Source: JAXDBM01 sp963709485 (lineage in GTDB: Bacteria > Desulfobacterota > Syntrophia > Syntrophales > Fen-1087). From it: a stretch of 64,000 nucleotides of DNA. The notes under the pieces were generated by a model. The model made no database searches. It saw only the letters and a list, made by a program, of their open reading frames with translations, and had not been told where the DNA came from. This document shows, piece after piece, positions 45,880 through 55,435 of this stretch. The position numbers and the translations under genes were made by a program. The stretch is taken from contig CAVPWE010000006.1 of the NCBI GenBank assembly GCA_963709485.1, forward strand, positions 1 through 64,000. Direction: 5' to 3'. Within the stretch, counting starts at the first letter, position 1, and the number at the start of each line of letters is the position of its first letter.

Positions 45880-46599
45880 TTAAATCAGCTCCATCTTCCC
45901 CCACACGCCTATTTCCGCTCCCAAGATAATCAGAATCCCCAGTACGCCTTTTATTCCGGATCCCAGGGAAATCGCTTTCCGAATGTCGGCTTTTGTTTTG
46001 CTGACGTTCCCGATCGCTGTCGCAGCCGCATCCGCCAGGGATGCGGACCGGGACTTCACGCAGACGGCATCGGCTCTTCCAAAACTCAATGATGGCCCCA
46101 CTGTTGCGGATGAGGTGCATATTCCCACGGGCGTATCCGAGGGACTGATTCTCAAGGCGATCTTGTTACTCAGCGGGGAATCTCCGGCAAAAATACCAAC
46201 TGTTATTTCTTTCATTGATTTCAAGAAGATATCCCCGCCATTCTCAACAATCACATTGGGGGTAATTGAGAGAAGATCATAGCCCACACGTTCCGCAATG
46301 GCACCGGCCACTGACGCCATAGGCCCCACGCCGGCCATCCGGGAAGCTCTCAGCATGTCCCTGACAATATCCGGAGCCAACTCATCACGGCCAAGCGGTG
46401 TCAGCGATGTCAAAAAATCGGGATGGCTTTTGATATACGATTCCAGGTGACTCCGGTATGTGTGGACGGATCGAAGCGCCTCTTGTTTCAAATCACTGTC
46501 CGAACTGATGTAAAGATCCGTTTCACGAACCTTCACCTGATAGGATAGAAGGTCATGGTTCAAGATCTTATTGCGGTACGTTCTTTCGGTGAATCTCAT
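45880..46599 (-). CDS. UPF0280 family protein (ApbE-like fold)
   Basis: 239 residues. MRFTERTYRNKI, RASRMAGVGPMASVAGAIAE, VIVENGGDIFLK and GICTSSATVGPSLSFGRADA are typical of this COG2122 family of unknown function, distantly related to the flavin transferase ApbE; common in methanogens and anaerobic bacteria. Sixteen bases downstream of dnaE. Convergent with the dnaJ-like gene; the 124-base gap is AT-rich with no clear terminator. Confidence 0.85.
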   Translation of the reverse strand: MRFTERTYRNKILNHDLLSYQVKVRETDLYISSDSDLKQEALRSVHTYRSHLESYIKSHPDFLTSLTPLGRDELAPDIVRDMLRASRMAGVGPMASVAGAIAERVGYDLLSITPNVIVENGGDIFLKSMKEITVGIFAGDSPLSNKIALRISPSDTPVGICTSSATVGPSLSFGRADAVCVKSRSASLADAAATAIGNVSKTKADIRKAISLGSGIKGVLGILIILGAEIGVWGKMELI

Positions 46600-46615
46600 G
46601 AATGATTTGGCAGCG

Positions 46616-49600
46616 TCAAATGAACTGTGTGGCGCCCGCCCCGAGAATCCGGTCGGCTTCTTTTTTCAGAAGCCCGGAAGGTTCCAGCTTGCAGTTCATG
46701 CCGAGATAGATGACCGTCCTGCTTTGTCCGCTCAGAAGATCGATGAATCCGTCCGCTTTTCCGGAATGTTTTTCCAGCATGCGCTTTAACGCTTCCAGCG
46801 TCTCAACGGTTAATCGTCCGGTTTCGAATCTGAAATGAACGGCACGGGGCGGCTGATCGATGGCACTGGCGAGGGTTTCGATTTCCGAAGCGATTACCTT
46901 GACATTCTTGGCCTTGCCGCTGTTGAAAGAGTGAGGGTCGGCGCCACTGACATCCTCTTCGGAAACATCGACCACTCCCCTCACAAGGACGGGATCTTCA
47001 CCGTGCAGCAGGGGATAAGCTCTTTTATATACATCGGCAAAAAAGATCACCGTGAGGGAACCTTTCAGGTCTTCGAGCGTGACATAGGCCATGACATCTT
47101 TTTTCTTTGTCGTGACTTCACGGATATGGCTGACGATGCCGCAGACGGCAACTTCATCCTTGTCATTTTTGTCCAGAATGGTCACCGCATCCGCATTCGT
47201 CACGAGCGAGAGCTGGCCCGCGAATCTGGAAAGAGGATGCCCCGTGACGTAGAAGCCGAGCGTTTCCTTTTCATAGGCCAGCAATTCCTTGTGATCCCAT
47301 TCCGGAACGGCGGGCATGAAAGATGGATGCGGCGGGTCTGCATTCAAACCGTCCCGCTGATCCAGTTGATCGAAGATGCTTCCCTGCCCGCTGCTCTTTT
47401 CCTTGCGGAGGCGCTGGGCCAGTTCCATGATTTCTTCATAAGAAGCCATGAGCTGGCTTCTCTTGTGCCCGAGAGAATCGAAGGCGCCGCACTTGATCAG
47501 GCTTTCGACCACCCGCTTGTTGATCTTCCGCGGATCCACCTGTCCACAGAAATGATCAAAGGAATGAAATTTCCCCTGACGGTTGCGGGCATCGATGATG
47601 GCGTCAATGGCGCCGACGCCCACATTTTTCACGGCGGCCAGGCCGAAGCGGATGTGTGCGCCGGATACGCTGAAATCCCGCAGCGATTCATTGATGTCCG
47701 GGGGAAGGACGTTGATGCCCATTTCCTTGCAGCCGGCAATGTGCTTGATGATTTTGTCGCGGTTGTCTTTTTCGCTGGTCAGAAGGGCCGCCATGAATTC
47801 CGCGGGGTAATGCGCCTTCAGGTAGGCCGTCTGATAGGATATCATCGCATAGGCCGTGCTGTGGGACTTGTTGAATCCGTACTCGGCAAACGTCTCCATC
47901 TGCTCCCAGATTTTTTTGGCTTTCTGCTCCGGTATTTTTTTAATCTTGGCGCCCTGGAGGAATTTCGGCTTCTCCTTCTCCATTTCCTCGGGCTTCTTCT
48001 TGCTCATGACCTTCCGGAGCGTGTCCGCTTCCGCCATCGTGTAATGGCCGATCATGCTGGCAATCTGCATCACCTGTTCCTGGTAGACGATGACGCCGTA
48101 GGTTTCCTTCAGGATGGCTTCGAGCTCGGGAACTTCGTAGGCAATCCGGGTCCTCCCCTGTTTCCGGCTGATGAACTCAGGCACCATGTTCATCGGACCG
48201 GGACGGTAAAGCGCGATCAGGGCAATGACATCCTCGATGCAGTCCGGCTTCATTTTGACCAGGGTATCCTTCATGCCCGTGCTTTCCAGCTGAAAAACCC
48301 CGTCCGTGTCGCCGCGCATCAGCAGTTGGTACGTTTTTTCGTCATCCAGCGGCAGCGAATCAATATCGATGTCGTCCCCCCTCCCCTCTTTTACGATCTG
48401 GAGGGTGTTTTTGATGACGGTGAGGGTCTTCAAACCCAGAAAATCGAATTTCGTCAAACCGACCGTCTGGATGCCGTCCATGGCAAACTGCGTGACCACG
48501 TCATCCTTCGGCGAACAGAGTGGCACCCGCTCCACAAGCGGGACATCGGAAATGACGACGCCGGCCGCATGGGTCGAGGCGTGACGGTTCAAACCCTCCA
48601 GCAGACGCGAAAGCGACAGCAGCCTGCTGACTTTCGGGTTTTTTCTCTCTTCCTCCTGCAGACGCGGCTCTTTCATCGCCTCTTCGAGCGTAATGTTGAG
48701 CTGGTTCGGGACCAGTTTGGCAATGGCATCCACTTCCCCATAGGGCATGTTCAGCGCCCGGCCGACGTCGCGGATGACCCCTCTGGCCTGCATCTTCCCG
48801 AAGGTGATGATTTGGGACACTTTGTCGGTGCCATATTTTTCCATCACGTAACGGATGATTTCGTCCCGTCGCTCCTGGCAGAAGTCAATGTCGATATCGG
48901 GCATGCTGACGCGATCGGGATTGAGGAAACGTTCGAAGAAAAGCCCGTAGCGAATGGGATCGATTTTCGTTATCCCGAGGGCATAGGCCACCAGGCTGCC
49001 CGCTGCCGAACCGCGCCCGGGACCGACGGGAATGTCCTGCTGCCTGGCATAGCCGACAAAATCCGATACAATCAGGAAATAACCGGCAAACCCCATTGAT
49101 TTGATCATATCCAGTTCTTCCTGGAGGCGTCTTTCGTATTTCTCCGGAAGCGTGCCGTTGCCCCTGCCCTTCATGATTTTCGGCATCAGCTCCCGAAGTC
49201 CCTCCTGCGCCTTGGATTTGAGAATCTCGTCAAGCGTTTCATTCTCACTGATTTCAAAGTGCGGAAGAAAAAATTTTCCGAATTCAAAAGTCAGATTGCA
49301 CCTTTCCGCAATCCTGACCGTATTGTCCAAAGCTTCCGGAGAGTGGGAGAACAGCCGCCGCATCTCCTCGGGGGACTTCAGATAGAACTGGTCCGTTGCG
49401 AACCGCATGCGCTCCTTGTCTTCCAGCGTCTTTCCGGTTTGAATACAGAGCAGGACCTCGTGGGCCTCCGCGTCTTCCCGGTTAATGTAATGGCAGTCAT
49501 TGGTGGCGACAAGCGGGATGGCAAGCTCCCGGCTCAATTCGAGGAGCCCCCGGTTGACCGTCTTCTGATCCGGAAGGCCGTTTTCCATGATTTCAAGAAA

Positions 49601-50122
49601 GAAATTCTCTTCCCCAAAGATTTCACGGTATTCCGTGGCGGCCTTTCGGGCCGCCTCCATGTTTTCCTGTACCAGAAAACCGGCGACTTCACCGTGCAGG
49701 CAGGCGCTCATGCCGATGAGCCCTTCATGGTGCATCTTCAGAAGTTCCTTGTCGATGCGTGGCCGGTAATAAAATCCTTCCAGGTAACCGGCGGTGGTGA
49801 GTTTCATCAGGTTCTTGTAGCCCTGCATGCTCTTCACCAGGACCAGGAGATGACGGGCCGATTCCCCGGAACTTCTGGTGCTCTTGTCGAAGCGGCTCCT
49901 CGGCGCAACGTACAGCTCGCAGCCGATGATGGGCTTGATACCCTGTTTGTAGGCCTGCTGGTAAAAGCTGATGGCGCCGAACATATTGCCGTGATCGGTC
50001 ATGGCAATGGCCGGCATTTGATACTGTTTTACTTTCTTGAAAAGGTCATCAAGGCGAATGGTTCCGTCGAGCAGGCTGTACTGGGTATGGACATGGAGGT
50101 GGACGAAATCGGCATGCTTCAT
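46616..50122 (-). CDS. dnaE: DNA polymerase III alpha subunit
   Basis: 1168 residues, DnaE1 length. PHP domain at the start (HLHVHTQYSLLDG, MTDHGNMFGA), polymerase active site PDIDIDFCQERRDEII, PGRGSAAGSLVAYALGIT and FNKSHSTAYAMISYQTAYLK, then the beta-binding and OB region (CGIVSHIREVTTKKKD). ATG 50122 lies four bases after the guaB stop; the longer open frame overlaps guaB. Main replicative polymerase. Confidence 0.95.
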   Translation of the reverse strand: MKHADFVHLHVHTQYSLLDGTIRLDDLFKKVKQYQMPAIAMTDHGNMFGAISFYQQAYKQGIKPIIGCELYVAPRSRFDKSTRSSGESARHLLVLVKSMQGYKNLMKLTTAGYLEGFYYRPRIDKELLKMHHEGLIGMSACLHGEVAGFLVQENMEAARKAATEYREIFGEENFFLEIMENGLPDQKTVNRGLLELSRELAIPLVATNDCHYINREDAEAHEVLLCIQTGKTLEDKERMRFATDQFYLKSPEEMRRLFSHSPEALDNTVRIAERCNLTFEFGKFFLPHFEISENETLDEILKSKAQEGLRELMPKIMKGRGNGTLPEKYERRLQEELDMIKSMGFAGYFLIVSDFVGYARQQDIPVGPGRGSAAGSLVAYALGITKIDPIRYGLFFERFLNPDRVSMPDIDIDFCQERRDEIIRYVMEKYGTDKVSQIITFGKMQARGVIRDVGRALNMPYGEVDAIAKLVPNQLNITLEEAMKEPRLQEEERKNPKVSRLLSLSRLLEGLNRHASTHAAGVVISDVPLVERVPLCSPKDDVVTQFAMDGIQTVGLTKFDFLGLKTLTVIKNTLQIVKEGRGDDIDIDSLPLDDEKTYQLLMRGDTDGVFQLESTGMKDTLVKMKPDCIEDVIALIALYRPGPMNMVPEFISRKQGRTRIAYEVPELEAILKETYGVIVYQEQVMQIASMIGHYTMAEADTLRKVMSKKKPEEMEKEKPKFLQGAKIKKIPEQKAKKIWEQMETFAEYGFNKSHSTAYAMISYQTAYLKAHYPAEFMAALLTSEKDNRDKIIKHIAGCKEMGINVLPPDINESLRDFSVSGAHIRFGLAAVKNVGVGAIDAIIDARNRQGKFHSFDHFCGQVDPRKINKRVVESLIKCGAFDSLGHKRSQLMASYEEIMELAQRLRKEKSSGQGSIFDQLDQRDGLNADPPHPSFMPAVPEWDHKELLAYEKETLGFYVTGHPLSRFAGQLSLVTNADAVTILDKNDKDEVAVCGIVSHIREVTTKKKDVMAYVTLEDLKGSLTVIFFADVYKRAYPLLHGEDPVLVRGVVDVSEEDVSGADPHSFNSGKAKNVKVIASEIETLASAIDQPPRAVHFRFETGRLTVETLEALKRMLEKHSGKADGFIDLLSGQSRTVIYLGMNCKLEPSGLLKKEADRILGAGATQFI

Positions 50123-50126
50123 CGGG

Positions 50127-51587
50127 TTAATCCAGCCAGTAGTTGGGCGCTTCCTTGGTAATGATGACATCATGGACGTGGCTTTCGCGGAGTCCGGCCG
50201 AGGTGATGCGCACGAACCTGGCGCGATCCCTCATTTCCTGAATGGACCGGCATCCCACATAGCCCATGCCCGCCTTGAGCCCTCCGATGAGCTGAAGGAT
50301 GCTCGCCGACAGGGAACCCCGGAATGGCACCCTTCCCTCAATCCCCTCGGGAACAAGCTTTAAATTGTCTTCCATGTCGTCCTGATAGTAGCGGTCCCGG
50401 CTCCCCATCTTCATGGCCTCGAGGGATCCCATGCCGCGATAGAGCTTGTAGCTCCTTCCCTGATACAGGATTGTCTCACCGGGGCTTTCCTCCGTTCCCG
50501 CAAAGAGGCTTCCGATCATGACGGTGTGCGCGCCCGCAGCCAGCGCTTTTGCGATGTCGCCGGAAAACTTGATGCCGCCGTCGGCGATCACGGGGATGCC
50601 CATGCGGGCGGCCGCCTTGAAGGCATCCCGAATGGCGCTCATCTGGGGAACGCCGACACCGGCGATGATCCTTGTCGTGCAGATCGAACCCGGTCCGACA
50701 CCCACCTTGACGCCGTCCACGCCGGCCTCGATCAGGGCCTCCGCCCCTTCCCGAGTCGCCACGTTTCCCGCAATCAGTTCGCAATCCGGGAAGTTCCGCT
50801 TCGTGTCGCGAATCGCGTCCAGCACCCCTGCGGAATGTCCGTGTGACGTATCGATGACGATCACATCCACCCCGGCATTCATCAGGGCTTCCACCCTCGC
50901 CTCGCGATCCAGGATCCCGACCGCAGCGCCGACGCGCAAGCGCCCCAAAGAGTCCTTGCACGCGTTCGGGTATTTCTTGATTTTCTCGATATCCTTGATG
51001 GTAATGAGACCCTTGAGGTTGTATTCGTCATCGACCACCAGCAGCTTTTCGATCCGGTGCTCGTGCAACAGCTTCTTCGAATCCTCCAGAGAAATGCTGG
51101 ATTTCACGGTAACGAGGCGATCCTTGGTCATCACCTTTGAAACCGGCTGATCGAGATTGCTTTCAAAACGCAGATCGCGGTTGGTGAGAATGCCCACGAG
51201 CTTTCGATTCTTCACCACGGGAACGCCCGAAATCCGGTAGCGGTTCATGAGATCCAGGGCCTCGCGGACTTTCTGTCCGGGTCCGATGGTAATGGGGTCC
51301 ACAATCATGCCGCTTTCCGATTTCTTGACCTTGTCCACTTCCGTGACCTGTCTTTCGATGCTCATGTTCCGGTGGATGATGCCGATGCCCCCTTCCTGGG
51401 CCATGCAGATGGCAGCCCTGGATTCCGTCACTGTGTCCATGGCGGCGCTGACGATGGGGATGTTCAGGGCGATTTTTCCGGTCAAGAGGGTCGTCGTCTC
51501 AACATCTCTCGGCATAATGGCCGATTCCGCCGGAACCAGCAGGAGATCGTCAAAAGTCAGGGCTTCCTTCACATGGTCTTCCAGCAT
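50127..51587 (-). CDS. guaB: Inosine-5'-monophosphate dehydrogenase
   Basis: 486 residues. Oxidises IMP to XMP, first step of GMP synthesis. LTFDDLLLVPAES at the start, two CBS domains (residues about 95-205, VREALDLMNRYRISGVPVV), the catalytic loop GVGPGSICTTRIIAGVG, GGIKFSGDIAKALAAGA and GMGSLEAM. Strong ribosome site GGAGG four to five bases before ATG. Confidence 0.96.
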   Translation of the reverse strand: MLEDHVKEALTFDDLLLVPAESAIMPRDVETTTLLTGKIALNIPIVSAAMDTVTESRAAICMAQEGGIGIIHRNMSIERQVTEVDKVKKSESGMIVDPITIGPGQKVREALDLMNRYRISGVPVVKNRKLVGILTNRDLRFESNLDQPVSKVMTKDRLVTVKSSISLEDSKKLLHEHRIEKLLVVDDEYNLKGLITIKDIEKIKKYPNACKDSLGRLRVGAAVGILDREARVEALMNAGVDVIVIDTSHGHSAGVLDAIRDTKRNFPDCELIAGNVATREGAEALIEAGVDGVKVGVGPGSICTTRIIAGVGVPQMSAIRDAFKAAARMGIPVIADGGIKFSGDIAKALAAGAHTVMIGSLFAGTEESPGETILYQGRSYKLYRGMGSLEAMKMGSRDRYYQDDMEDNLKLVPEGIEGRVPFRGSLSASILQLIGGLKAGMGYVGCRSIQEMRDRARFVRITSAGLRESHVHDVIITKEAPNYWLD

Positions 51588-51657
51588 GCTTTCCTCCCGA
51601 TAATGGCTTTGGCGTCAAGGTTGATCAGAGACAACCTGCTTGAGCCGGTCATGCAGG

Positions 51658-52131
51658 TCATGTATTTTTTATGTAAAAGCGGTGGCCGTTCAACTGAATA
51701 AAAAAATCGTCCCCACATTCGTCGTATTCGATGTCGCCGGCGAGCTGATAATAGCTCGCCCGTAAAAACCGGGCGTCGAAAGAACGATTTCTGATGGTGC
51801 AGTAAAGCACATTGTCCGACCCGATCCGGAGCGTCTCCGGATCCAGGGGCTCCACGGTATCGTCGGACAGGCGCAGATAAATGGTGGACCGGTCCTCATT
51901 TTCCGAAAAGGACCGATGGACCGACTTGACGACAAAGGGCGCGTCTTCAACTTCAAGATAGCACCGGTCATTCGGAAGTTCAATCAAATAGCGGCCGGAT
52001 TCGTCGCGCTTCAGATTCTGATAGAAAAAGTTAACGATTTCCCTTCTGAACATTTCCGCGCCCTTGTAATACCAGACACCATCCTTGTCGATCCGTATGT
52101 TGCAAAAGGGAATGTTTTCCATGACTGTCAT
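51658..52131 (-). CDS. DUF1285-like protein
   Basis: 157 residues, no membrane helix. NIRIDKDGVWYYKGAEMFRR and FYQNLKRDESGRYLIELPND, with VEDAPFVV and the C-terminal GDDFFIQLNGHRFYI, fit the DUF1285 family, two small beta-rich domains of unknown role. It lies between dtd (12 bases upstream) and guaB (70 bases downstream). Confidence 0.7.
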   Translation of the reverse strand: MTVMENIPFCNIRIDKDGVWYYKGAEMFRREIVNFFYQNLKRDESGRYLIELPNDRCYLEVEDAPFVVKSVHRSFSENEDRSTIYLRLSDDTVEPLDPETLRIGSDNVLYCTIRNRSFDARFLRASYYQLAGDIEYDECGDDFFIQLNGHRFYIKNT

Positions 52132-52143
52132 GAAACCCCGCGC

Positions 52144-52593
52144 TCAGAATTTTTTTCTGCTGTCCAGCAGCATGGTCACCGGACCGTCATTGACCAGTTC
52201 AACTTTCATCATGGCCTGGAATTCTCCACCCTGCACGTCCTCTATTTTTTCCGAAGCTTTCTGAATAAAGTAGGAATAGTGCGCCCGGGCCTGCCCGGGA
52301 TCTTCAGCGCCCGTGAACGAGGGCCTTCGACCCTTGCGGCAGTCCCCCAGAAGCGTAAACTGGGATATAATCATGAGTCCGCCGCCCGTATCAACAAGGG
52401 AAAGGTTCATCTTCCCCTCCCGGTCTTCGAAAATCCTCAAATTAATGACTTTTTCAACCAGGTAATCGGCATCTTCCCGCGTGTCGCCCTTTTCGACGCC
52501 AAGAAGGACGAGAAGGCCCTTCCCGATGGCTGAAATCACCTTCCCGTTGACAGAAACTGATGTCTTATCGACTCTTTGCACGACCAATCGCAT
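52144..52593 (-). CDS. dtd: D-aminoacyl-tRNA deacylase
   Basis: 149 residues. Removes D-amino acids (and Gly from tRNA-Ala). Starts MRLVVQRVDKTSVSV; SQFTLLGDCRKGRRPSF holds the conserved active region and FQAMMKVELVNDGPVTMLL the Gly-cisPro loop (NDGPVT). I start at the MRLVVQRV ATG (52593); the open frame continues upstream but is not family-like. First gene of the dtd-DUF1285-guaB-dnaE-UPF0280 run. Confidence 0.95.
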   Translation of the reverse strand: MRLVVQRVDKTSVSVNGKVISAIGKGLLVLLGVEKGDTREDADYLVEKVINLRIFEDREGKMNLSLVDTGGGLMIISQFTLLGDCRKGRRPSFTGAEDPGQARAHYSYFIQKASEKIEDVQGGEFQAMMKVELVNDGPVTMLLDSRKKF

Positions 52594-52737
52594 AATCGGT
52601 TCCGTTTCAAGAGGCTCGCATGTTAGCAATAAAGGGGAGACGCTTCAAGTTTTTTCTCGGCATCAAATTGCTTCAGACAAATTGGAACAGAAGGAGATGA
52701 TGCAAAGGGGTGCCAGATTTATGTCGAGGGGGCGATT

Positions 52738-53772
52738 TCAGATCATGTCCGTCATTTCGGTAACGGCAAGGCTTTCCATCTCCGCGAACCGGCGGGACCC
52801 GGACGGTTCATGGAGAGGCAAATCCGCGACACGGGCGAAAGAATTTCTGACAAATACTTCCCGGTCCTGCTTCGGATGCCTGATGCCGTAGCGAATCTTT
52901 TCCCGCTCTTTCCGGTTCATTTTCTGGATAACGTGCTTTGTGACCCAGATGGATCCGCCACGCACAAATTCCGCCAGTCCGATCGCTTCTTGAAGGACCC
53001 CGTCAAAAGTTGCCGGCGAAATGCCGGTTGGCGTGTGCATGAAACCAAGATATCCCTCTCCCTCGCTGATTCCGATATTCAGGTACAGCTCATTGAGCCA
53101 CCCTTTCCTCAACCTCCATTCCGCCGTTACTTTCATCATTCCTTGCCGCATGGTCATGGCGCAATGAATGGCATTCATCAGGTATGGGCTGTTGGGAGTT
53201 TTCAGAAAGTAAAAAACCATGATTCCCTGCCCCGGATGCCTGCCGCAGAGGCCGCGGCAACTTTTCACAGCCGACCATGTTGAACCCCATACCTGACGCA
53301 CAAGATCGAAATATTCTTCGGGGTGCAGTTCCGCACGGAGGCGCTGCGCATCCTGTATATCTGCGGCCAGGACGCAAAGTGAATGGTAGTCCGAAGCGCC
53401 CATCACGTAATCCTCGTGAACGCCGGATATCGGAATCTCTACGGACGGATCCGGCAGAATTTCTTCAAACATGGAAACCTGGCTGTTGATATTCCGTTTC
53501 GGCACGGCAGGGGTCTGAGTTGCCGATGAAATTCTGTTCAGACGTTCCCGGATCGCTGCCATTGTAAAGCCATCTTTCTTTAGAGATTTGATCTGCTCAA
53601 GTGTCGTCAGCACAGAGTCCGGAAAGTAGCCGATCCTTTTCGCCCGCACAATCGGGTCCGAAGGTTTTTGAACATCCGGCTTCGGCAAGATGTTCATTCT
53701 AATGTAGTTGTTGAGCGTTGCCCTTGAAATATTCGTTTTTTCAATTAATTCAATGCTTGATATCCATCTCAT
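52738..53772 (-). CDS. MerR-type regulator fused to a degenerate nucleotide-cyclase domain
   Basis: 344 residues. Residues 1-80 are a MerR-like helix-turn-helix (ISSIELIEKTNISRATLNNY, IGYFPDSVLTTLEQIKSLKK, GFTMAAIRERL). Residues about 128-300 follow the class III adenylate/guanylate cyclase pattern: CVLAADIQDAQRL, then GQGIMVFYF, NIGISEGEGYLGF, and GVLQEAIGLAEFVRGGSIWV. The first metal Asp is present (D138), but the second, expected 44 residues later, is Gln (Q182), and the Asn and Arg of the catalytic helix are missing. So it is probably a ligand-binding, non-catalytic domain. It faces the radical SAM gene across a 290-base AT-rich gap. Confidence 0.75.
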   Translation of the reverse strand: MRWISSIELIEKTNISRATLNNYIRMNILPKPDVQKPSDPIVRAKRIGYFPDSVLTTLEQIKSLKKDGFTMAAIRERLNRISSATQTPAVPKRNINSQVSMFEEILPDPSVEIPISGVHEDYVMGASDYHSLCVLAADIQDAQRLRAELHPEEYFDLVRQVWGSTWSAVKSCRGLCGRHPGQGIMVFYFLKTPNSPYLMNAIHCAMTMRQGMMKVTAEWRLRKGWLNELYLNIGISEGEGYLGFMHTPTGISPATFDGVLQEAIGLAEFVRGGSIWVTKHVIQKMNRKEREKIRYGIRHPKQDREVFVRNSFARVADLPLHEPSGSRRFAEMESLAVTEMTDMI

Positions 53773-53863
53773 TTTTTCGCCTTTCCAAACTGTACATGAC
53801 CCAAGCGATACTGTTCAATCACGGTTTAGCCGGAGGAAAGTATGCCACTTGAACCGTATCCTG

Positions 53864-53891
53864 ATCTTAACAAAAGAAATATTTTTGTCAA
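53864..53891 (-). promoter_or_regulatory. Candidate promoter of the MerR-cyclase regulator gene
   Basis: On the minus strand TTGACA (53891-53886), 16-base spacer, TAAGAT (53869-53864). Leader about 85 bases. The neighbouring 53890-54000 is very AT-rich, with loosely repeated ACTGTATAT / CAGTCTATAT stretches that could be operator half-sites. Confidence 0.5.
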
Positions 53892-54026
53892 TGATTGATT
53901 ATACTGTATATGTGACTAATATTAAACAGTCTATATGATATAGATTAATGTATAATAATCGATTATTTATATTGTCTAATATAATTTATTACATTAAATA
54001 TGGTCCGCCTGCGATTCTCGAATCAT

Positions 54027-54055
54027 TTGCCAGGCAATCCTGAATATGGTATATT
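54027..54055 (+). promoter_or_regulatory. Promoter of the radical SAM gene, near-leaderless
   Basis: TTGCCA (54027-54032), 17-base spacer, TATATT (54050-54055). The expected start, near 54062, falls at the ATG (54063). No ribosome site is present before the ATG, which agrees with a leaderless message. Confidence 0.5.
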
Positions 54056-54062
54056 TTAAAGC

Positions 54063-55403
54063 ATGAAAAAACACATTCTGCTGGTCAATCCGTGGATCTA
54101 TGATTTTGCCGCATACGACTTCTGGATCGCACCGCTCGGACTGCTTTACATCGCATCTTTCTTGAGAAGAAACGGTTACGATGTCCAGTTCGTTGATTGC
54201 CTGTCCTCCCCTGCCCCGGAACATTGCCGCTACGGAAATAAACCCAGAAGGCTTCCCTCCGGACAGGGAAAATTCTTCAAGGAAAACATTGAAAAACCTG
54301 AGGCCTTGCGCGGCATCGAGAGGAAATACAGCCGCTATGGCATGCCGCCGGATGTATTTAAAAGGGCATTGAGAGACAGTCCCCGCCCCGATTTGATCTG
54401 CGTGACATCCATGATGACATACTGGTATCCTGCCGTGTTCGATGTCATCCTCGCCCTGAAGGAGGCGTTTCCGGGATCGCCTGTGATCCTGGGGGGAACC
54501 TACGCGACACTCTGCCCGGAACACGCCTCCCGATCCGGTGCGGATCTGATCGTGTCCGGGGAAGGAGAGGCACGGCTACCCGAACTGTTGAATAATATTC
54601 TGGGCGACGAATGCGTCTTCGTCACGGATCCATCCGACCTGGACTCTTATCCATACCCCGCCTTCGATCTTGCGGTGCGACGGGAACAGGTCTCCCTGCT
54701 CACATCCAGGGGGTGTCCGTTCCGCTGCGGTTACTGCGCATCCCATCTTCTCAATGACGGTTTCCGGCGGAGAGAACCCCATAAAGTGGCCGATGAAATC
54801 GAATACTGGAATAAATCTTTCGGGATCAGTCACTTCTCGTTCTACGATGACGCCCTCCTGGTTCATCCAGACCAACTGGCGATCCCCCTCTTCAGGGAAA
54901 TCATCAAAAGGGGTTTGGATTGCCATTTTCACTGTCCGAATGGTCTTCACCTCCGCGAGATCACGCCGAAGCTGAGCCGTCTGATGTTCCGCGCGGGCGT
55001 GCGAACGCTACGATTCGGCTTCGAGACGTCGAATGCCGTCAGACAGCGGGAGACGGGCGGGAAAGTCAACAACGAAAATCTGCGGCACGCGGTTGCATGC
55101 CTGACGGAAGCGGGCTACCGGCCCCGGGAGATCGGGATTTACATCCTCTGCGGCATGCCCGGCCAATCGGCAGGCGAAGTCCGGGAAAGCATCTCCTACG
55201 TGTCGCAATGCGGCGCAAGGCCCATTATTGCCGAGTACTCCCCTATTCCGGGCACAGCCCTCTGGAGCGATTCCGTTCGGGAATCGCCGGACCCGATCTT
55301 GTCGGAGCCCCTGTATCAGAACAATTCCCTGCTGCCCTGCCGGAACCGCGATTTGACTTATGAGGTGTACCGGCATTGCAAGTTGCTGACGAGAATTGCT
55401 TGA
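54063..55403 (+). CDS. B12-binding-domain radical SAM protein
   Basis: 446 residues. N-terminal cobalamin-binding-like fold (HILLVNPWIYDFAAYDFW, LYIASFLRRNGYDVQFVDCL, VILGGTYATLCPEH), then a radical SAM domain with the 4Fe-4S motif SRGCPFRCGYCAS (C-x3-C-x2-C), followed by the YDDALLVHPD and RFGFETSN segments of the TIM barrel. Such proteins do methylations, ring rearrangements or other radical steps on many substrates; the function is not given by sequence. It opens a plus-strand run that includes the peptidases. Confidence 0.85.
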   Translation: MKKHILLVNPWIYDFAAYDFWIAPLGLLYIASFLRRNGYDVQFVDCLSSPAPEHCRYGNKPRRLPSGQGKFFKENIEKPEALRGIERKYSRYGMPPDVFKRALRDSPRPDLICVTSMMTYWYPAVFDVILALKEAFPGSPVILGGTYATLCPEHASRSGADLIVSGEGEARLPELLNNILGDECVFVTDPSDLDSYPYPAFDLAVRREQVSLLTSRGCPFRCGYCASHLLNDGFRRREPHKVADEIEYWNKSFGISHFSFYDDALLVHPDQLAIPLFREIIKRGLDCHFHCPNGLHLREITPKLSRLMFRAGVRTLRFGFETSNAVRQRETGGKVNNENLRHAVACLTEAGYRPREIGIYILCGMPGQSAGEVRESISYVSQCGARPIIAEYSPIPGTALWSDSVRESPDPILSEPLYQNNSLLPCRNRDLTYEVYRHCKLLTRIA

Positions 55404-55435
55404 CAGGATGTCCCGGATACGGCGATAATATTCAC

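Noticed and set aside
46835..49099. 754-codon open frame opposite dnaE
   Set aside because: It lies wholly within dnaE on the other strand, has no family motif or ribosome site, and reflects the GC-biased codon pattern of dnaE.
53890..54000. Replication origin or attachment site in the AT-rich gap
   Set aside because: No DnaA boxes (TTATCCACA-like), no flanking direct repeats, no integrase or tRNA; two facing promoters explain the AT content better.
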